This document shows, piece after piece, positions 54,961 through 63,861 of a stretch of DNA of 64,000 nt. Made by a program: the position numbers and the translations under genes. The notes beneath the pieces are model-generated. The model was not told where the DNA came from, did not search any database, and worked only from the letters and a program-made list of their open reading frames with translations. Origin of the DNA: Planctomycetota bacterium (GTDB lineage Bacteria; Planctomycetota; UBA1135; GCA-002686595); assembly GCA_029250885.1 (NCBI GenBank), contig JAQXEK010000010.1:1-64000 (forward strand), in the 5' to 3' direction. Within the stretch, counting starts at the first letter, position 1. Every line of letters starts with the position of its first letter.

Positions 54961-56541
54961 CTAACGACGCTTTTTCTTCTGCTTGCGCTTCTTGCGGGCC
55001 CTTTCCTTCTTCTTCTGGGCGCTAGAGCGGGTACTGGAAGTGCCCATAGGCCTAGCTCCGCCGGGCATCATGTTCTGGAGATCGTCCATCGAGGGGGCCT
55101 CGCCCCCCTTGCCTCCGCCGAACATCCCACCGAGCATATCCCCGGCCCCGCCTAGCATTCCGCCCAGGCCTCCGCCACCTAGGCCGGCGCCCGTGCCGCC
55201 CATGCCCTCTAAGGCCGCGCGCTTCTGCTTGGCGCCCATCTTCGCGCCCATCCCCATCTTGCCCATCTGCTTCATCATCTTCTGCATGGCCTTAAAGCCT
55301 TTTAGAAGCTCATTTACAGCGCCGACGTCCTGGCCCGCGCCACGGGCGATGCGACGCCTGCGGGACACATCGATGCTCTCCGGGTGGATACGCTCTTTCG
55401 GTGTCATTGAGTCGTACAGCGCGTGCTGGCGATCGAAGACGCTCTCGTCGATGTTGGCCGCCTCGGCAAGGCCGCCCATGCCGGGCATCATGCCCAAGAG
55501 CTTCTTCATCGAGCCCATCTTCCGGATCATGCGCAGTTGGGCGAACATGTCCTCGAGGGTGAAGGACCCCATTACCATCTTATTATAGGAGGCCTCGGCC
55601 TCCTCCTCGGAGATGGTCTCCTGGGCCTTCTCAACCAGACCGACCACATCGCCCATGCCGAGGATTCGGCCGGCCATGCGCTCGGGGCTGAAGGCGTCTA
55701 GGTCTGTGGGCTTCTCGCCGGTTCCGACGAACAGCACCGGGCACCCAGTAATCGCCTTTAGGCTAACCACGGCGCCGCCGCGAGCGTCGCCATCGGTCTT
55801 CGTCAAGATCACGCCGGTCAGCTCGAGGCGCTCGTGGAAGGCACCCGCCGAACGCACCGCGTCTTGGCCGGTCATGCCGTCCACCACCAGAACCTGGTTG
55901 TGGGGTTTCGTGCGCTTGGCGATGTCGGCGACCTCGCCCATCAACTCGTCGTCCACGTGCAGGCGTCCCGCGGTGTCCAAGATCACCACGTCGTGGCCCT
56001 TCTGCTTCGCGAACTCCACACCGGCGGCACAGACCTCCGGGGGCGTCATGCCTTCTTGGTGGAAGACCGGCAGGTCGAGCTGCCTGCCCAAGACCCGCAG
56101 CTGCTCCACGGCCGCCGGGCGCTTGATATCCGCCGCCACGAGCAGGGGCTGCTTCTGGTGCTTCTCGCGCAGATACTTGCCCAGCTTACCGCAGGTGGTC
56201 GTCTTACCGGCACCTTGTAGGCCGGCCATCAGGATCACCGTCGGCCCGGACTTCGCCACGTTAAGGGTAGAGTCCTCGGGCCCCATGAGCTCGGTGAGCT
56301 CTTGGTTGACGGCGTGCACAAACTGCTGGGAGGGATCCACGCCCTTGACCAACTCGGTGCCAAGCACGCGCTCGCGGACCTTGTCGGTCAGGTCTCGGGC
56401 GACCTTGAAGTGAACGTCGGCCTCGAGCAGGGCGGCGCGCACGGCGGCCAGCCCCTCGTCAATGTTGTCGCTGGTCAGCTCCTTGGTGCCACGCAGGCTG
56501 GAGAAGGCGGAGGACAGGCGGTTGGTGAGGGTTTCGAACAC
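54961..56541 (-). CDS. ffh: Signal recognition particle GTPase Ffh
   Basis: A 526-residue GTPase. NG domain with G1 GLQGAGKTTT (about 108-117), DTAGRLHVD and TKTDGDARGG; M domain (about 300-430) with methionine-rich helices binding the signal peptide and 4.5S RNA (RIARGAGQDVGAVNELLKGF is the RNA-binding segment). The C-terminal 90 residues are a Gly/Met-rich linker (GGLGGMLGGAGDML) and a Lys/Arg-rich end. It targets ribosomes making membrane proteins to FtsY. GTG start. The SRP RNA gene is not in the window. Confidence 0.97.
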   Translation of the reverse strand: MFETLTNRLSSAFSSLRGTKELTSDNIDEGLAAVRAALLEADVHFKVARDLTDKVRERVLGTELVKGVDPSQQFVHAVNQELTELMGPEDSTLNVAKSGPTVILMAGLQGAGKTTTCGKLGKYLREKHQKQPLLVAADIKRPAAVEQLRVLGRQLDLPVFHQEGMTPPEVCAAGVEFAKQKGHDVVILDTAGRLHVDDELMGEVADIAKRTKPHNQVLVVDGMTGQDAVRSAGAFHERLELTGVILTKTDGDARGGAVVSLKAITGCPVLFVGTGEKPTDLDAFSPERMAGRILGMGDVVGLVEKAQETISEEEAEASYNKMVMGSFTLEDMFAQLRMIRKMGSMKKLLGMMPGMGGLAEAANIDESVFDRQHALYDSMTPKERIHPESIDVSRRRRIARGAGQDVGAVNELLKGFKAMQKMMKQMGKMGMGAKMGAKQKRAALEGMGGTGAGLGGGGLGGMLGGAGDMLGGMFGGGKGGEAPSMDDLQNMMPGGARPMGTSSTRSSAQKKKERARKKRKQKKKRR

Positions 56542-56617
56542 GGTGAAGTCAGCAGAGAGAGAAGAAGCTTATTAGGGAAGCGGCGCAGTATAGCCAGATG
56601 GAGCCGTTTAGGAGGAC

Positions 56618-57904
56618 CTATTCGACGAGTCGCTCGATACGACCACCAAGCTCGGCCACGCGCTCGTCGATGCGCTGATAGCCCCGGTCGATGTGGTAGA
56701 CCCGGTGCACCTTCGTGGTGCCCTTGGCCACAAGACCGGCCATGACCAGCGCCGCCGAGGCGCGCAGATCCGAGGCTGTGACCGGCGCGCCGGACAGGCT
56801 GGAGACGCCCTCGATGATTGCGCTCGAGCCCTGTCGACGGATGCGCGCCCCAAGGCGCAGTAGCTCGGCCAGATGCATGTATCGATCCGGGTAGATGCGA
56901 TCTGTGATGACGCTGGTGCCTTCGGCCAGGACCATCAACGCCATCATCTGGGCCTGCAGGTCCGTGGGGAAGCCCGGGTAGGGCTGGGTGGTCACGTCCA
57001 CGGGCAGGGGACGCTCGCGGCGCGGCGCAATCTCAATCCAGTCCTCGCCGATTTCGAAATGGTAACCCGCGGACTGCAGTGCGTCCATGGGCGCTGATAG
57101 GTGGCTGGGGATGCAGCTCTCGACCCGAACGCGTCCCCCGGTGATGGCGCCCGCCATGAGATAGGTACCCGCCTCGATGCGATCGGGGATCACCGCATGG
57201 GTCGCGCCGTGCAGCTTCTCCACGCCCTCAATGACAAGGGTTGGCGAGCCAGCACCCGTGATGCGAGCCCCCATGGAGTTCAGGCAGGCCACTAGGTCTC
57301 CCACTTCGGGTTCACAAGCGGCGCCATGAATGACCGAGCGTCCTTCGGCAAGGGTCGCAGCCATGAGTACGTTCATCGTGCCGGTGACTGTGGGCCCAGC
57401 GGGCGTGCCCAGGAAGACCTCGCCGCCGGGCAGGCGCGCGCCGTCTTCCCAGCCGGGAACCTGGGCTTCGATAAAGCCCTCTTCCAAGGTGATCTCTGCG
57501 CCTAGGGCGGCGAGTCCCTTAATGTGCATGTCGATGGGCCGCACACCGAAGACGCAGCCACCGGGCAGGCTGACCTTGGCGCGACCGAAGCGACCGACAA
57601 GAGGCCCGAGCACGCAGATAGATGCGCGCATCTGGCGTACCTGATCCCAGGTGGCCTCCCAAACAATTTCTCCATCAGCTTGCACGGTTGCGGCGCCATC
57701 GTCACCGCGCTCGACGCGGCAGCCCATGGCCTCGAGCAGGCCGAGGATTGTCTTCACGTCCGAGAGCTGGGGCGCATTCGGAATGTGGAGGGCCTCGTCC
57801 GTAAGCAGGCCCGCGGAGAGGATGGGCAGCACGGCGTTCTTGGCGCCACGGATACGCACGCTGCCGCGCAAGGGGTCGCCGCCGTTGATCGAAAAGTAGT
57901 CCAA
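56618..57904 (-). CDS. murA: UDP-N-acetylglucosamine 1-carboxyvinyltransferase
   Basis: A 428-residue enzyme for the first committed step of peptidoglycan synthesis. [10 protein letters not shown] at residues 20-29, the catalytic cysteine in [10 protein letters not shown] (near 116, so a fosfomycin-sensitive type), and [12 protein letters not shown]. The presence of Cys rather than Asp at the active site is seen directly. TTG start, one base after the HIT gene stop. Confidence 0.97.
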   Translation of the reverse strand: MDYFSINGGDPLRGSVRIRGAKNAVLPILSAGLLTDEALHIPNAPQLSDVKTILGLLEAMGCRVERGDDGAATVQADGEIVWEATWDQVRQMRASICVLGPLVGRFGRAKVSLPGGCVFGVRPIDMHIKGLAALGAEITLEEGFIEAQVPGWEDGARLPGGEVFLGTPAGPTVTGTMNVLMAATLAEGRSVIHGAACEPEVGDLVACLNSMGARITGAGSPTLVIEGVEKLHGATHAVIPDRIEAGTYLMAGAITGGRVRVESCIPSHLSAPMDALQSAGYHFEIGEDWIEIAPRRERPLPVDVTTQPYPGFPTDLQAQMMALMVLAEGTSVITDRIYPDRYMHLAELLRLGARIRRQGSSAIIEGVSSLSGAPVTASDLRASAALVMAGLVAKGTTKVHRVYHIDRGYQRIDERVAELGGRIERLVE

Positions 57905-57905
57905 G

Positions 57906-58244
57906 TTAGTCCTGTTGAAGCATAGGGCCGAGCGGATGACCGCCGACGACGTGGAGATGAAGGTGAGGGACCTCTTGGCCCCCGTGCTTGCGGATATTGG
58001 TGATCACGCGGTAGCCCGCACCAAGGCCTTGCGAACGGCCGACCTCGGCGGCTGCAAGCAGCAGGGCGCCGGCAAGTTCGCGGTCTTCGAGCTCCCAGAG
58101 GGAAGCCACGTGGGCTCGGGGCACCACCAGAACGTGCTTGGGGGCCTGGGGGCGGATATCCTGGAAGGCCACGACGTGCTCGTCCGAATAGAGCAGATCC
58201 GTGGCGATCTTACCGGATGCGATTTGGCAGAAGATGCAGGTCAT
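57906..58244 (-). CDS. HIT family nucleotide hydrolase (HinT-like)
   Basis: A 112-residue protein with the HIT motif HLHLHV (His-x-His-x-His) near residue 96 and the N-terminal CIFCQIASG with two cysteines typical of HinT. Such enzymes hydrolyse purine phosphoramidates and aminoacyl-adenylates. I start at ATG 58244 to match the family N-terminus. murA begins one base after its stop. Confidence 0.94.
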   Translation of the reverse strand: MTCIFCQIASGKIATDLLYSDEHVVAFQDIRPQAPKHVLVVPRAHVASLWELEDRELAGALLLAAAEVGRSQGLGAGYRVITNIRKHGGQEVPHLHLHVVGGHPLGPMLQQD

Positions 58245-58569
58245 TTGGCTAGTTTTTCGACCTAACGGGGCTATTGGGCCACCTAGGCTGGGGATTGAGA
58301 GGCGGGGATGCGGGAACAATCGCCGGCCCCAAGTTACCGCCTAGCCGCCCAAGACCAAAGCTCCTCGAGCAGGTTCCCGTGAAGGAGTTCAGGTGATTTG
58401 ACTTTGCCCCACTTCCGACTTAGAATCTTCGCCCTTTAACTCCGCCCATAAACTGCGCAGAACGGAAGAGCAAACTTGGCCCGGCGCGACCGGCCACCAT
58501 CGCTCCTCTTCCCTCATCAATGCGAAGTTTCTATCCAACCCGACGACAGAGCAGCCGCCAAGGCCAAAC
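58245..58569. other. Divergent intergenic region with promoter
   Basis: The region separates the HIT gene (-) from the TPR/alpha-CTD gene (+). It contains the plus-strand promoter at 58398-58426. No protein frame is credible. I see no clear promoter for the HIT-murA pair. Confidence 0.5.
58398..58426 (+). promoter_or_regulatory. Near-consensus sigma-70 promoter
   Basis: TTGACT (58398-58403), exactly 17 bp, then TAGAAT (58421-58426). Each box matches the consensus at five of six bases. It points at the TPR/alpha-CTD gene, giving a leader of about 137 nt. Confidence 0.8.
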
Positions 58570-60117
58570 ATGTCCAACGAGACCCCCGAAATCCCCCCGG
58601 TTGCAGACAACCAGGAAGCCGATTCCACAACTTCGATGAACGAGGCCATGCCCGAGGCTTTCCAGCCCGAAGCCGCCGACATTCCCGTAGTGGAAGCTGA
58701 AGAGCAGCCGCCTGCCATGATGGACTCCTTCAGCTCCGAAGACCTCGGCATCCCCGAGGAGATCTACGAGCCGGAACCGGAAGTGGAAGTCGACATCGCA
58801 TCCTTCGACCTGCTCGGCATTGCCAACCCAAACTTCCCCCAGCTCGACATGGGGCGCGCGGAAGTCTACGCCAGCACTTCGACCCTGCGTACGTTCACGA
58901 AGCTCGTCGACGGGCTTGAGACCAGCGGCGACGTGGGGATGCGCAAGGGCCTTGGCCTCTGGATGACCGCACGCCACGAGGAGGCCGCCGAGCAGCTTGC
59001 TTCGTTTATCTCCGACGATGTGGCCGCATTCACCATGGCACGCGCACTCGGCTCCCTGGGCCGTTGGGAAGAAGCCCACAAGATCTACGTAGGCCTGACG
59101 GACAAGTATCCCGAAGAGCGACGCCCGCGACTCGGCATGCTTGAGACCAAGCTCGAGATTGACCTCGCTGCTGACGACACCGAGGCTGCTGTAGGCGCCC
59201 TGCAAGCGGCCATCGAAGCCGCACCGGCGAGCTTTCACGACGGCCCCGAGCACCACTACCTGACGGGCCGTAGCAACGAGCTGCAGCGCAACTGGGAAGA
59301 GGCGCTGGAGGGCTACGCGGATGCTCGCGATCAGGATCCCGCCAACCGCGAGAACCTGTTCCGCTTTGCGCACCTCGCCGAGCGCTTCGGCCTCGACCAC
59401 GCCGCTCTCGAAGCCTACGAGAACCTGGCCGCCATGCTCCCCATCGAGACCACGGTTCTGCTGAACCTGGGCGTTCTCTACGAGGACCTCGGTCGAGATC
59501 AAGATGCCGCCGCCTGCTACGAGACGGTCACGCGCCACGATCCGATGAACACGCGCGCCCTGCGCTACCTGCTCGATGCCCGCGCGGCCATCGACATGTA
59601 CTACGACGAAGATCAAGAGCGCATGGAGGACCGCCTTAACCAGGTCCTGCGTATCCCGATTACGGACTTCGAGCTTTCGGTTCGCGCACGCAACTGCCTG
59701 AACCGCATGAACATCAACACCATTGGTGACCTGGTGGGACGCACGGAGCAGGAGCTGCTCTCCTACAAGAACTTCGGCGAGACGAGCCTCAAGGAGATCA
59801 AGGAGATCCTAACCAGCAAGGGCCTGCGCCTTGGCATGAGCCACGACGAAGCCGTCAGCTCGGTGGAGAGCACGACCGAAGTGGTCGCGCCCGTCTCCAC
59901 GGATCCCGACGACATCAACAACCGCTCCCTGGCTGAGCTCAACCTCTCGATCCGCGCGCGCCGCACCGTCGAGACCCTGGGCTGCCTGACCTTTGGCGAC
60001 GTGCTCAAGCACAGCTCGGACGAGCTCTTGGGCATGCCGAACTTCGGCGTGACCTCGCTCAACGAACTGAAGGCCAAGCTGAAGGAAGTCGGCCTCGGAC
60101 TCCGCGGCGACAACTAG
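58570..60117 (+). CDS. TPR protein with two RNA polymerase alpha C-terminal domains
   Basis: A 515-residue cytosolic protein. Residues 1-80 are acidic and Pro-rich. About 125-345 hold tetratricopeptide-like repeats (ALGSLGRWEEAHKIYVGL, ALEAYENLAAML, LGVLYEDLGRDQDAAACYE). Residues about 363-423 form an alpha-CTD nearly identical in pattern to E. coli RpoA (ELSVRARNCLNRM, IGDLVGRTEQELL, NFGETSLKEIKEIL); Arg372 and Asn375 align with Arg265 and Asn268, which bind UP elements. A second alpha-CTD spans 452-512 and keeps the Arg but not the Asn. There is no alpha N-terminal domain. It may bind promoters or sigma; ruvA follows 21 nt later. Confidence 0.88.
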   Translation: MSNETPEIPPVADNQEADSTTSMNEAMPEAFQPEAADIPVVEAEEQPPAMMDSFSSEDLGIPEEIYEPEPEVEVDIASFDLLGIANPNFPQLDMGRAEVYASTSTLRTFTKLVDGLETSGDVGMRKGLGLWMTARHEEAAEQLASFISDDVAAFTMARALGSLGRWEEAHKIYVGLTDKYPEERRPRLGMLETKLEIDLAADDTEAAVGALQAAIEAAPASFHDGPEHHYLTGRSNELQRNWEEALEGYADARDQDPANRENLFRFAHLAERFGLDHAALEAYENLAAMLPIETTVLLNLGVLYEDLGRDQDAAACYETVTRHDPMNTRALRYLLDARAAIDMYYDEDQERMEDRLNQVLRIPITDFELSVRARNCLNRMNINTIGDLVGRTEQELLSYKNFGETSLKEIKEILTSKGLRLGMSHDEAVSSVESTTEVVAPVSTDPDDINNRSLAELNLSIRARRTVETLGCLTFGDVLKHSSDELLGMPNFGVTSLNELKAKLKEVGLGLRGDN

Positions 60118-60138
60118 CCAAAGGCAAGACAAGTACAC

Positions 60139-60753
60139 ATGTACGAGTACTTAGAAGGGCGGCCGTCAAGCAAGACGGCCGCCCGTCTCATTTTAGACGT
60201 GGGCGGGATCGGCTATGACCTTGCCGTGCCCCTGGGCCTGAACTTTCCGGGAACGGAAGAGCCGGGCCCCAAGGCGAAGCCCCTGCGCGTCTGGGTGCAC
60301 CTCGTAGTGCGCGAAGACGCGCACACGCTCTATGGTTTTCCAGACCTGGGCGGAAGGGATCTCTTCCGCGTGCTTTTAAAGGTGCGCGGTGTCGGTCCGT
60401 CCCTAGCCCTTGCCGTGCTCTCGTCACTGCCCGTTGCCGAGTTCCTCGTTGCCCTGCGAGACGGGGATCGCGCCCGACTCCAGGCCATCAAGGGCGTCGG
60501 CAAGAAGACCGCCGAGCAGATCCTGCTGGACCTGCGCGAGAAGCTCACTGCACCCGGTGCCGTTGTGCCCGGAGCCGAGGCTGCCGGTGCCACTCCCCCC
60601 ACTACGGCCAGCGGCAACATCGAGGACGCGGTGCAAGCGCTTACCTCCATTGGCTTCAAGGAGAACGATGCCCGCAAGGCCGTCAAGCGCGCGGCGGAGT
60701 CTGTCGACGCAGACGACCTAGAGCTTCTCGTGCGGACCGCGCTGCGGCCCTAG
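60139..60753 (+). CDS. ruvA: Holliday junction branch-migration protein RuvA
   Basis: A 204-residue protein that forms the tetramer guiding RuvB at Holliday junctions. Domain I is an OB fold (LDVGGIGYDLAVPL; YGFPDLGGRDLFRVLL). Domain II has two helix-hairpin-helix motifs, KVRGVGPSLALAVL and AIKGVGKKTAEQIL. Domain III (IEDAVQALTSIGFKENDA) binds RuvB. No ruvB or ruvC is in the window. A strong hairpin occupies codons 7-16. Confidence 0.95.
   Translation: MYEYLEGRPSSKTAARLILDVGGIGYDLAVPLGLNFPGTEEPGPKAKPLRVWVHLVVREDAHTLYGFPDLGGRDLFRVLLKVRGVGPSLALAVLSSLPVAEFLVALRDGDRARLQAIKGVGKKTAEQILLDLREKLTAPGAVVPGAEAAGATPPTTASGNIEDAVQALTSIGFKENDARKAVKRAAESVDADDLELLVRTALRP
60157..60184 (+). promoter_or_regulatory. 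11-bp hairpin inside the start of ruvA
   Basis: GGGCGGCCGTC (60157-60167), loop AAGCAA, GACGGCCGCCC (60174-60184), then GTCTCATTTTAG. It resembles an intrinsic terminator for the upstream gene but lies within ruvA codons 7-16. Confidence 0.7.
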
Positions 60754-60767
60754 CCGGTCGCCTAGCT

Positions 60768-61040
60768 TTAGCTTCCCGGCACGCTGATCAAGACGGCCTC
60801 CAGCACTTCTCGGTCCACAGGCCGAGGCGCCAGGGCCATGGGCTTGGGCCCGCCTACTCTGCCGAGCGCTTGGAAGGGCTGCTTAGTCGGCTCAACCAAG
60901 AACTCGGATACCTGGTGTACGGGTGCCGGCTTTCGTGCCCGCAAGCGCTTGGCCACGGACATGGCGATCCATAAGCAGACACCGACGGCAAGGCCGGTGC
61001 CAAGCCAGAGGGCGGAGAGCCAGAGAAGTTTAATCAGCAT
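60768..61040 (-). CDS. Small single-pass membrane protein, uncharacterised
   Basis: A 90-residue protein (ATG 61040) with a hydrophobic helix at about 3-27, a basic stretch (KRLRARK) just after it that would keep the C-terminus in the cytosol, then a soluble tail of about 55 residues (PVHQVSEFLVEPTKQPF...). It convergently faces ruvA, 14 nt from the ruvA stop. No family recognised. I prefer this start over longer frames because it begins right before the helix. Confidence 0.55.
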   Translation of the reverse strand: MLIKLLWLSALWLGTGLAVGVCLWIAMSVAKRLRARKPAPVHQVSEFLVEPTKQPFQALGRVGGPKPMALAPRPVDREVLEAVLISVPGS

Positions 61041-61126
61041 AAGGAGCGACGCAGAAGGCGCGGCTCCAATGGAATCGACCCCTGGAGATCTGGGGGTAAA
61101 GCCAAAGCTGTATTTCCTTGGGGCCC

Positions 61127-63811
61127 CTACTCCTTCTTCTGCACCAACCCCTGCTCGTCGGCCAGGCGGAGACTTGCCCAACGAAGCTGCTCGGGGTCGA
61201 TTTGGTGCAGCTGCCAGCGCAGATAACGGTTGGGAGCCAGGCTCTGGATCTGGCCTGGATTCTGGTCCAGCTGGGTGTCCACCAAGGCCAGCAGGTCACC
61301 AAGCAGGTCCCGATAGGCAGATGCGTGGGGCGTAACGCCATCGTTGCCAAGCCGCGCCTCCAGCTGCTCCACTTGACTCAAAATATCGAAGAGCACCAGA
61401 CGTGGATCCTTGGTCTCGCATAGGGCGACAAGCTGGGCTCGGTACTCAAGGCGCTTCATGACGCCGAAAGGCGAGAAGTTACACGCGGCCAAGAAGCGCA
61501 GGGCCTCGAAGAGGTGGTCGCCAAGGGGAACGAAGCGCTGGCGATCGCAGAGATGCCCCTCTTCGTGTACGGAGACTGCGGCCAGGAACTCGTCCAAGTC
61601 GACGGGGTCTTCCGCCCGATCGGCAAACATGCGAATGGCCAAGCGCTGGGCTTCACCAAGCAGCGGCACACGTTGGCCGCGCTCGTGGGGCGCGCACTGC
61701 GGCGCGGGCTCCAGGGGGTAGACCATGGCGCCCCTGGTCTCGGTCTGCTCACGGTAGAAGCGCTCGCGCAGGACCTGCCATCCCTGCCAGTTGGTGCGCA
61801 CCGCCTCGATATCGATCCAATAGCCTTCGTGCAGGGCTGCGCCGGCGATGCCCGCGCCAAGTCGTTCGAAGCGGCTCGGGATGTCGACGCCCTGGCACCA
61901 GAAGACCGTGCCCTCGAAGGGTGCACCTAGGTGGTCGCCCTCGATCCACTGCCAGCCGAGAATGGGCCGAACAACAACGTCCGGATTGCCAAATTGAGCG
62001 CCGAAGATGCCCATACGCCCTAGGCCTGCCAGCAGCTTGGCGAGTCCCGGCACCCCGGCGCCATCGGCCGTGCCCGTGGGCCTGGGCCCAGTGCCGAGAT
62101 AGAGCGGCCCGGGGTGCACGACCTCGGCGATGGGGCCATAGGTGAGGCGCGGCGAGTCCGTTAGCGGCAGGTCCTCGTCCCCCACCAGACCGTGAATGCG
62201 GGCGAGCTCATCGACCTGAACCAGAACATCGGCTAGGTCCATCTCGGAGTCCTCGGCGATGGCTTTGTCAGACAGGTAGCGCAGCTCGCTTAGGAAGGAG
62301 CGCGATCGCAGGGCGCGGGTACGCAACTCAGCGGTGCTCGCGTCATCCGAGTCCTGCATCAGGAGCAGGGCCTCAGCCTCGGCGAACCAGCCGGCGTCGA
62401 CTAGGGCGTGCGCCGCATGGGCTCTTGACGTTTGGGAGGACCTCTCGAGCGTTTTGGCTTCGAGGATCAGCTTGGTCAGCGGCAGGGGAAGGTTAAACTC
62501 GCCGCGACCGAGCCTGTCGCTCGCTTCCCGGTCGGCCCCAACGGGAACTTCGTTCACTGCAGTGCTTTGTCCAAGATAGGTCGAGCGGTAGGCGGCCTGA
62601 AGGAAAGCCGGCAGCCCCTGCCACCAGGTGCTGAGCCAAGGCTGCACATCGCCACCCACCAGGGCAATCGCCGCTTGGGCCTGCTCGCCAGTGAGGGGCC
62701 CAGACCCGCTGCCCAGGGAATCAATGACTGCGCCGAGCTCCCGCAGCCTCAGCTCTTGGCGCAGCTGCTGGGCAAGCTCGGGCGCATCCTCGCGAACCTC
62801 GAGCTCCCCGATTACGGCCCGCAGGCGTTCGGCTCTCGAGCGTCCGACGAAGCTCGCACTGACGATGTCACGGGCGAGCTGCTCCAGGGCCGGACCGACC
62901 AGACCCGACCCGTCGCGCAGCAGGGCCAGGGCCCTGATGTAGGCAGTACCCGAGGCCTCATTGCCTCCGGCGACCAGGTCGCCCACGGTAATCGACATGT
63001 TGCGAAGCTGCGATCCGAAAACCCAGGCCTTAAGCTCGGCGCGCTCTGCCGGTAGCAAATCCGGGTGTTTGCTCAGGCTGAGCAGGCGCCGCTCGGCCTG
63101 GACGCGCTTGCCAGCGGCGACCTCGCCGATGGCAGCGGCACGCTCGAAATAGATCGTCTCGGCCAGGCTAGCAGCAAGCTCGATAGCTTGTAACTCCAAG
63201 GCCACGCCGCGCTCAGGCTGCCCCGTCCGAGTTTGAGTCCACGCGTAGCCATGGCGTACCCAGGCCAGGTTGGGGTCTAGCTTGTGAGCTCGCTCAAGCA
63301 GGTCCCTACTGCGTTCGCCGCTTTCCAGCCGTCCCAGCAGGTAGGCCTCCCGCGCGCCTCCGGTTGCGTCGTATTCCGAGCTGCGCGCCAGCCAGGCTTG
63401 CGGCCCACGGAGATCCTCTCGGGCCAGATCGTCCCGCAGGCGCTGGGGCGCGATCCATTCTGTTTTCGGGTGGAAGTCGAACTCGAACCTGGATCGCCAG
63501 GAGCTATCCCCGCCGAGCTGAATCACAGGCTTCTCCCCCTCGGCGAGCACACCCGCAAAGAAGTCTCGTTGGTCTAGGTTCGGCCTCCCCAGCAGCGCTT
63601 GGCGGAAGCTGTAATCGAAATAGGGGTCGATGGAATAGCCGCTGCCCATGGCCTCGAAGTCCCTGGGGGCAAGGGCGGAATCCGTACTCGAACATGCAGC
63701 TAGCCCAGCGGCGCCAAGAGCAGCCCAAAGAACAACCCGGCCCGCTCCAGGACGGAGTGGAGCCGGGCGGCTTCGGCTGGCAGATTTGGCGCAAGGATTT
63801 GGGAAGCCCAT
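61127..63811 (-). CDS. Large lipoprotein with helical repeats and a HExxH zinc-protease motif
   Basis: About 894 residues (ATG 63811; GTG 63829 is an upstream alternative, used for numbering here). A basic head and hydrophobic stretch end in lipobox GLAAC (Cys46). Residues about 130-560 look like irregular helical repeats. Near the C-terminus His755-Glu-Glu-Gly-His759 forms a HExxH motif within AVSVHEEGHLCD, and Glu795 in LEYRAQLVAL, 36 residues on, could be the third metal ligand as in gluzincins. No known family name comes to mind. If active, it would be an envelope zinc metalloprotease. Confidence 0.8.
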   Translation of the reverse strand: MGFPNPCAKSASRSRPAPLRPGAGRVVLWAALGAAGLAACSSTDSALAPRDFEAMGSGYSIDPYFDYSFRQALLGRPNLDQRDFFAGVLAEGEKPVIQLGGDSSWRSRFEFDFHPKTEWIAPQRLRDDLAREDLRGPQAWLARSSEYDATGGAREAYLLGRLESGERSRDLLERAHKLDPNLAWVRHGYAWTQTRTGQPERGVALELQAIELAASLAETIYFERAAAIGEVAAGKRVQAERRLLSLSKHPDLLPAERAELKAWVFGSQLRNMSITVGDLVAGGNEASGTAYIRALALLRDGSGLVGPALEQLARDIVSASFVGRSRAERLRAVIGELEVREDAPELAQQLRQELRLRELGAVIDSLGSGSGPLTGEQAQAAIALVGGDVQPWLSTWWQGLPAFLQAAYRSTYLGQSTAVNEVPVGADREASDRLGRGEFNLPLPLTKLILEAKTLERSSQTSRAHAAHALVDAGWFAEAEALLLMQDSDDASTAELRTRALRSRSFLSELRYLSDKAIAEDSEMDLADVLVQVDELARIHGLVGDEDLPLTDSPRLTYGPIAEVVHPGPLYLGTGPRPTGTADGAGVPGLAKLLAGLGRMGIFGAQFGNPDVVVRPILGWQWIEGDHLGAPFEGTVFWCQGVDIPSRFERLGAGIAGAALHEGYWIDIEAVRTNWQGWQVLRERFYREQTETRGAMVYPLEPAPQCAPHERGQRVPLLGEAQRLAIRMFADRAEDPVDLDEFLAAVSVHEEGHLCDRQRFVPLGDHLFEALRFLAACNFSPFGVMKRLEYRAQLVALCETKDPRLVLFDILSQVEQLEARLGNDGVTPHASAYRDLLGDLLALVDTQLDQNPGQIQSLAPNRYLRWQLHQIDPEQLRWASLRLADEQGLVQKKE

Positions 63812-63820
63812 GGCCTTATT

Positions 63821-63852
63821 GAACCACACGGCGTGGGAAGTCCGTGTGGTTC
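63821..63852 (-). terminator. Stem-loop after the fhs gene
   Basis: An 11-bp perfect stem GAACCACACGG (63821-63831) with CCGTGTGGTTC (63842-63852), just after the fhs stop at 63862. On the minus strand AATAAGG follows, so it lacks a U-run. The stem overlaps the possible GTG start of the next gene. Confidence 0.55.
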
Positions 63853-63861
63853 TTCGGTCAC

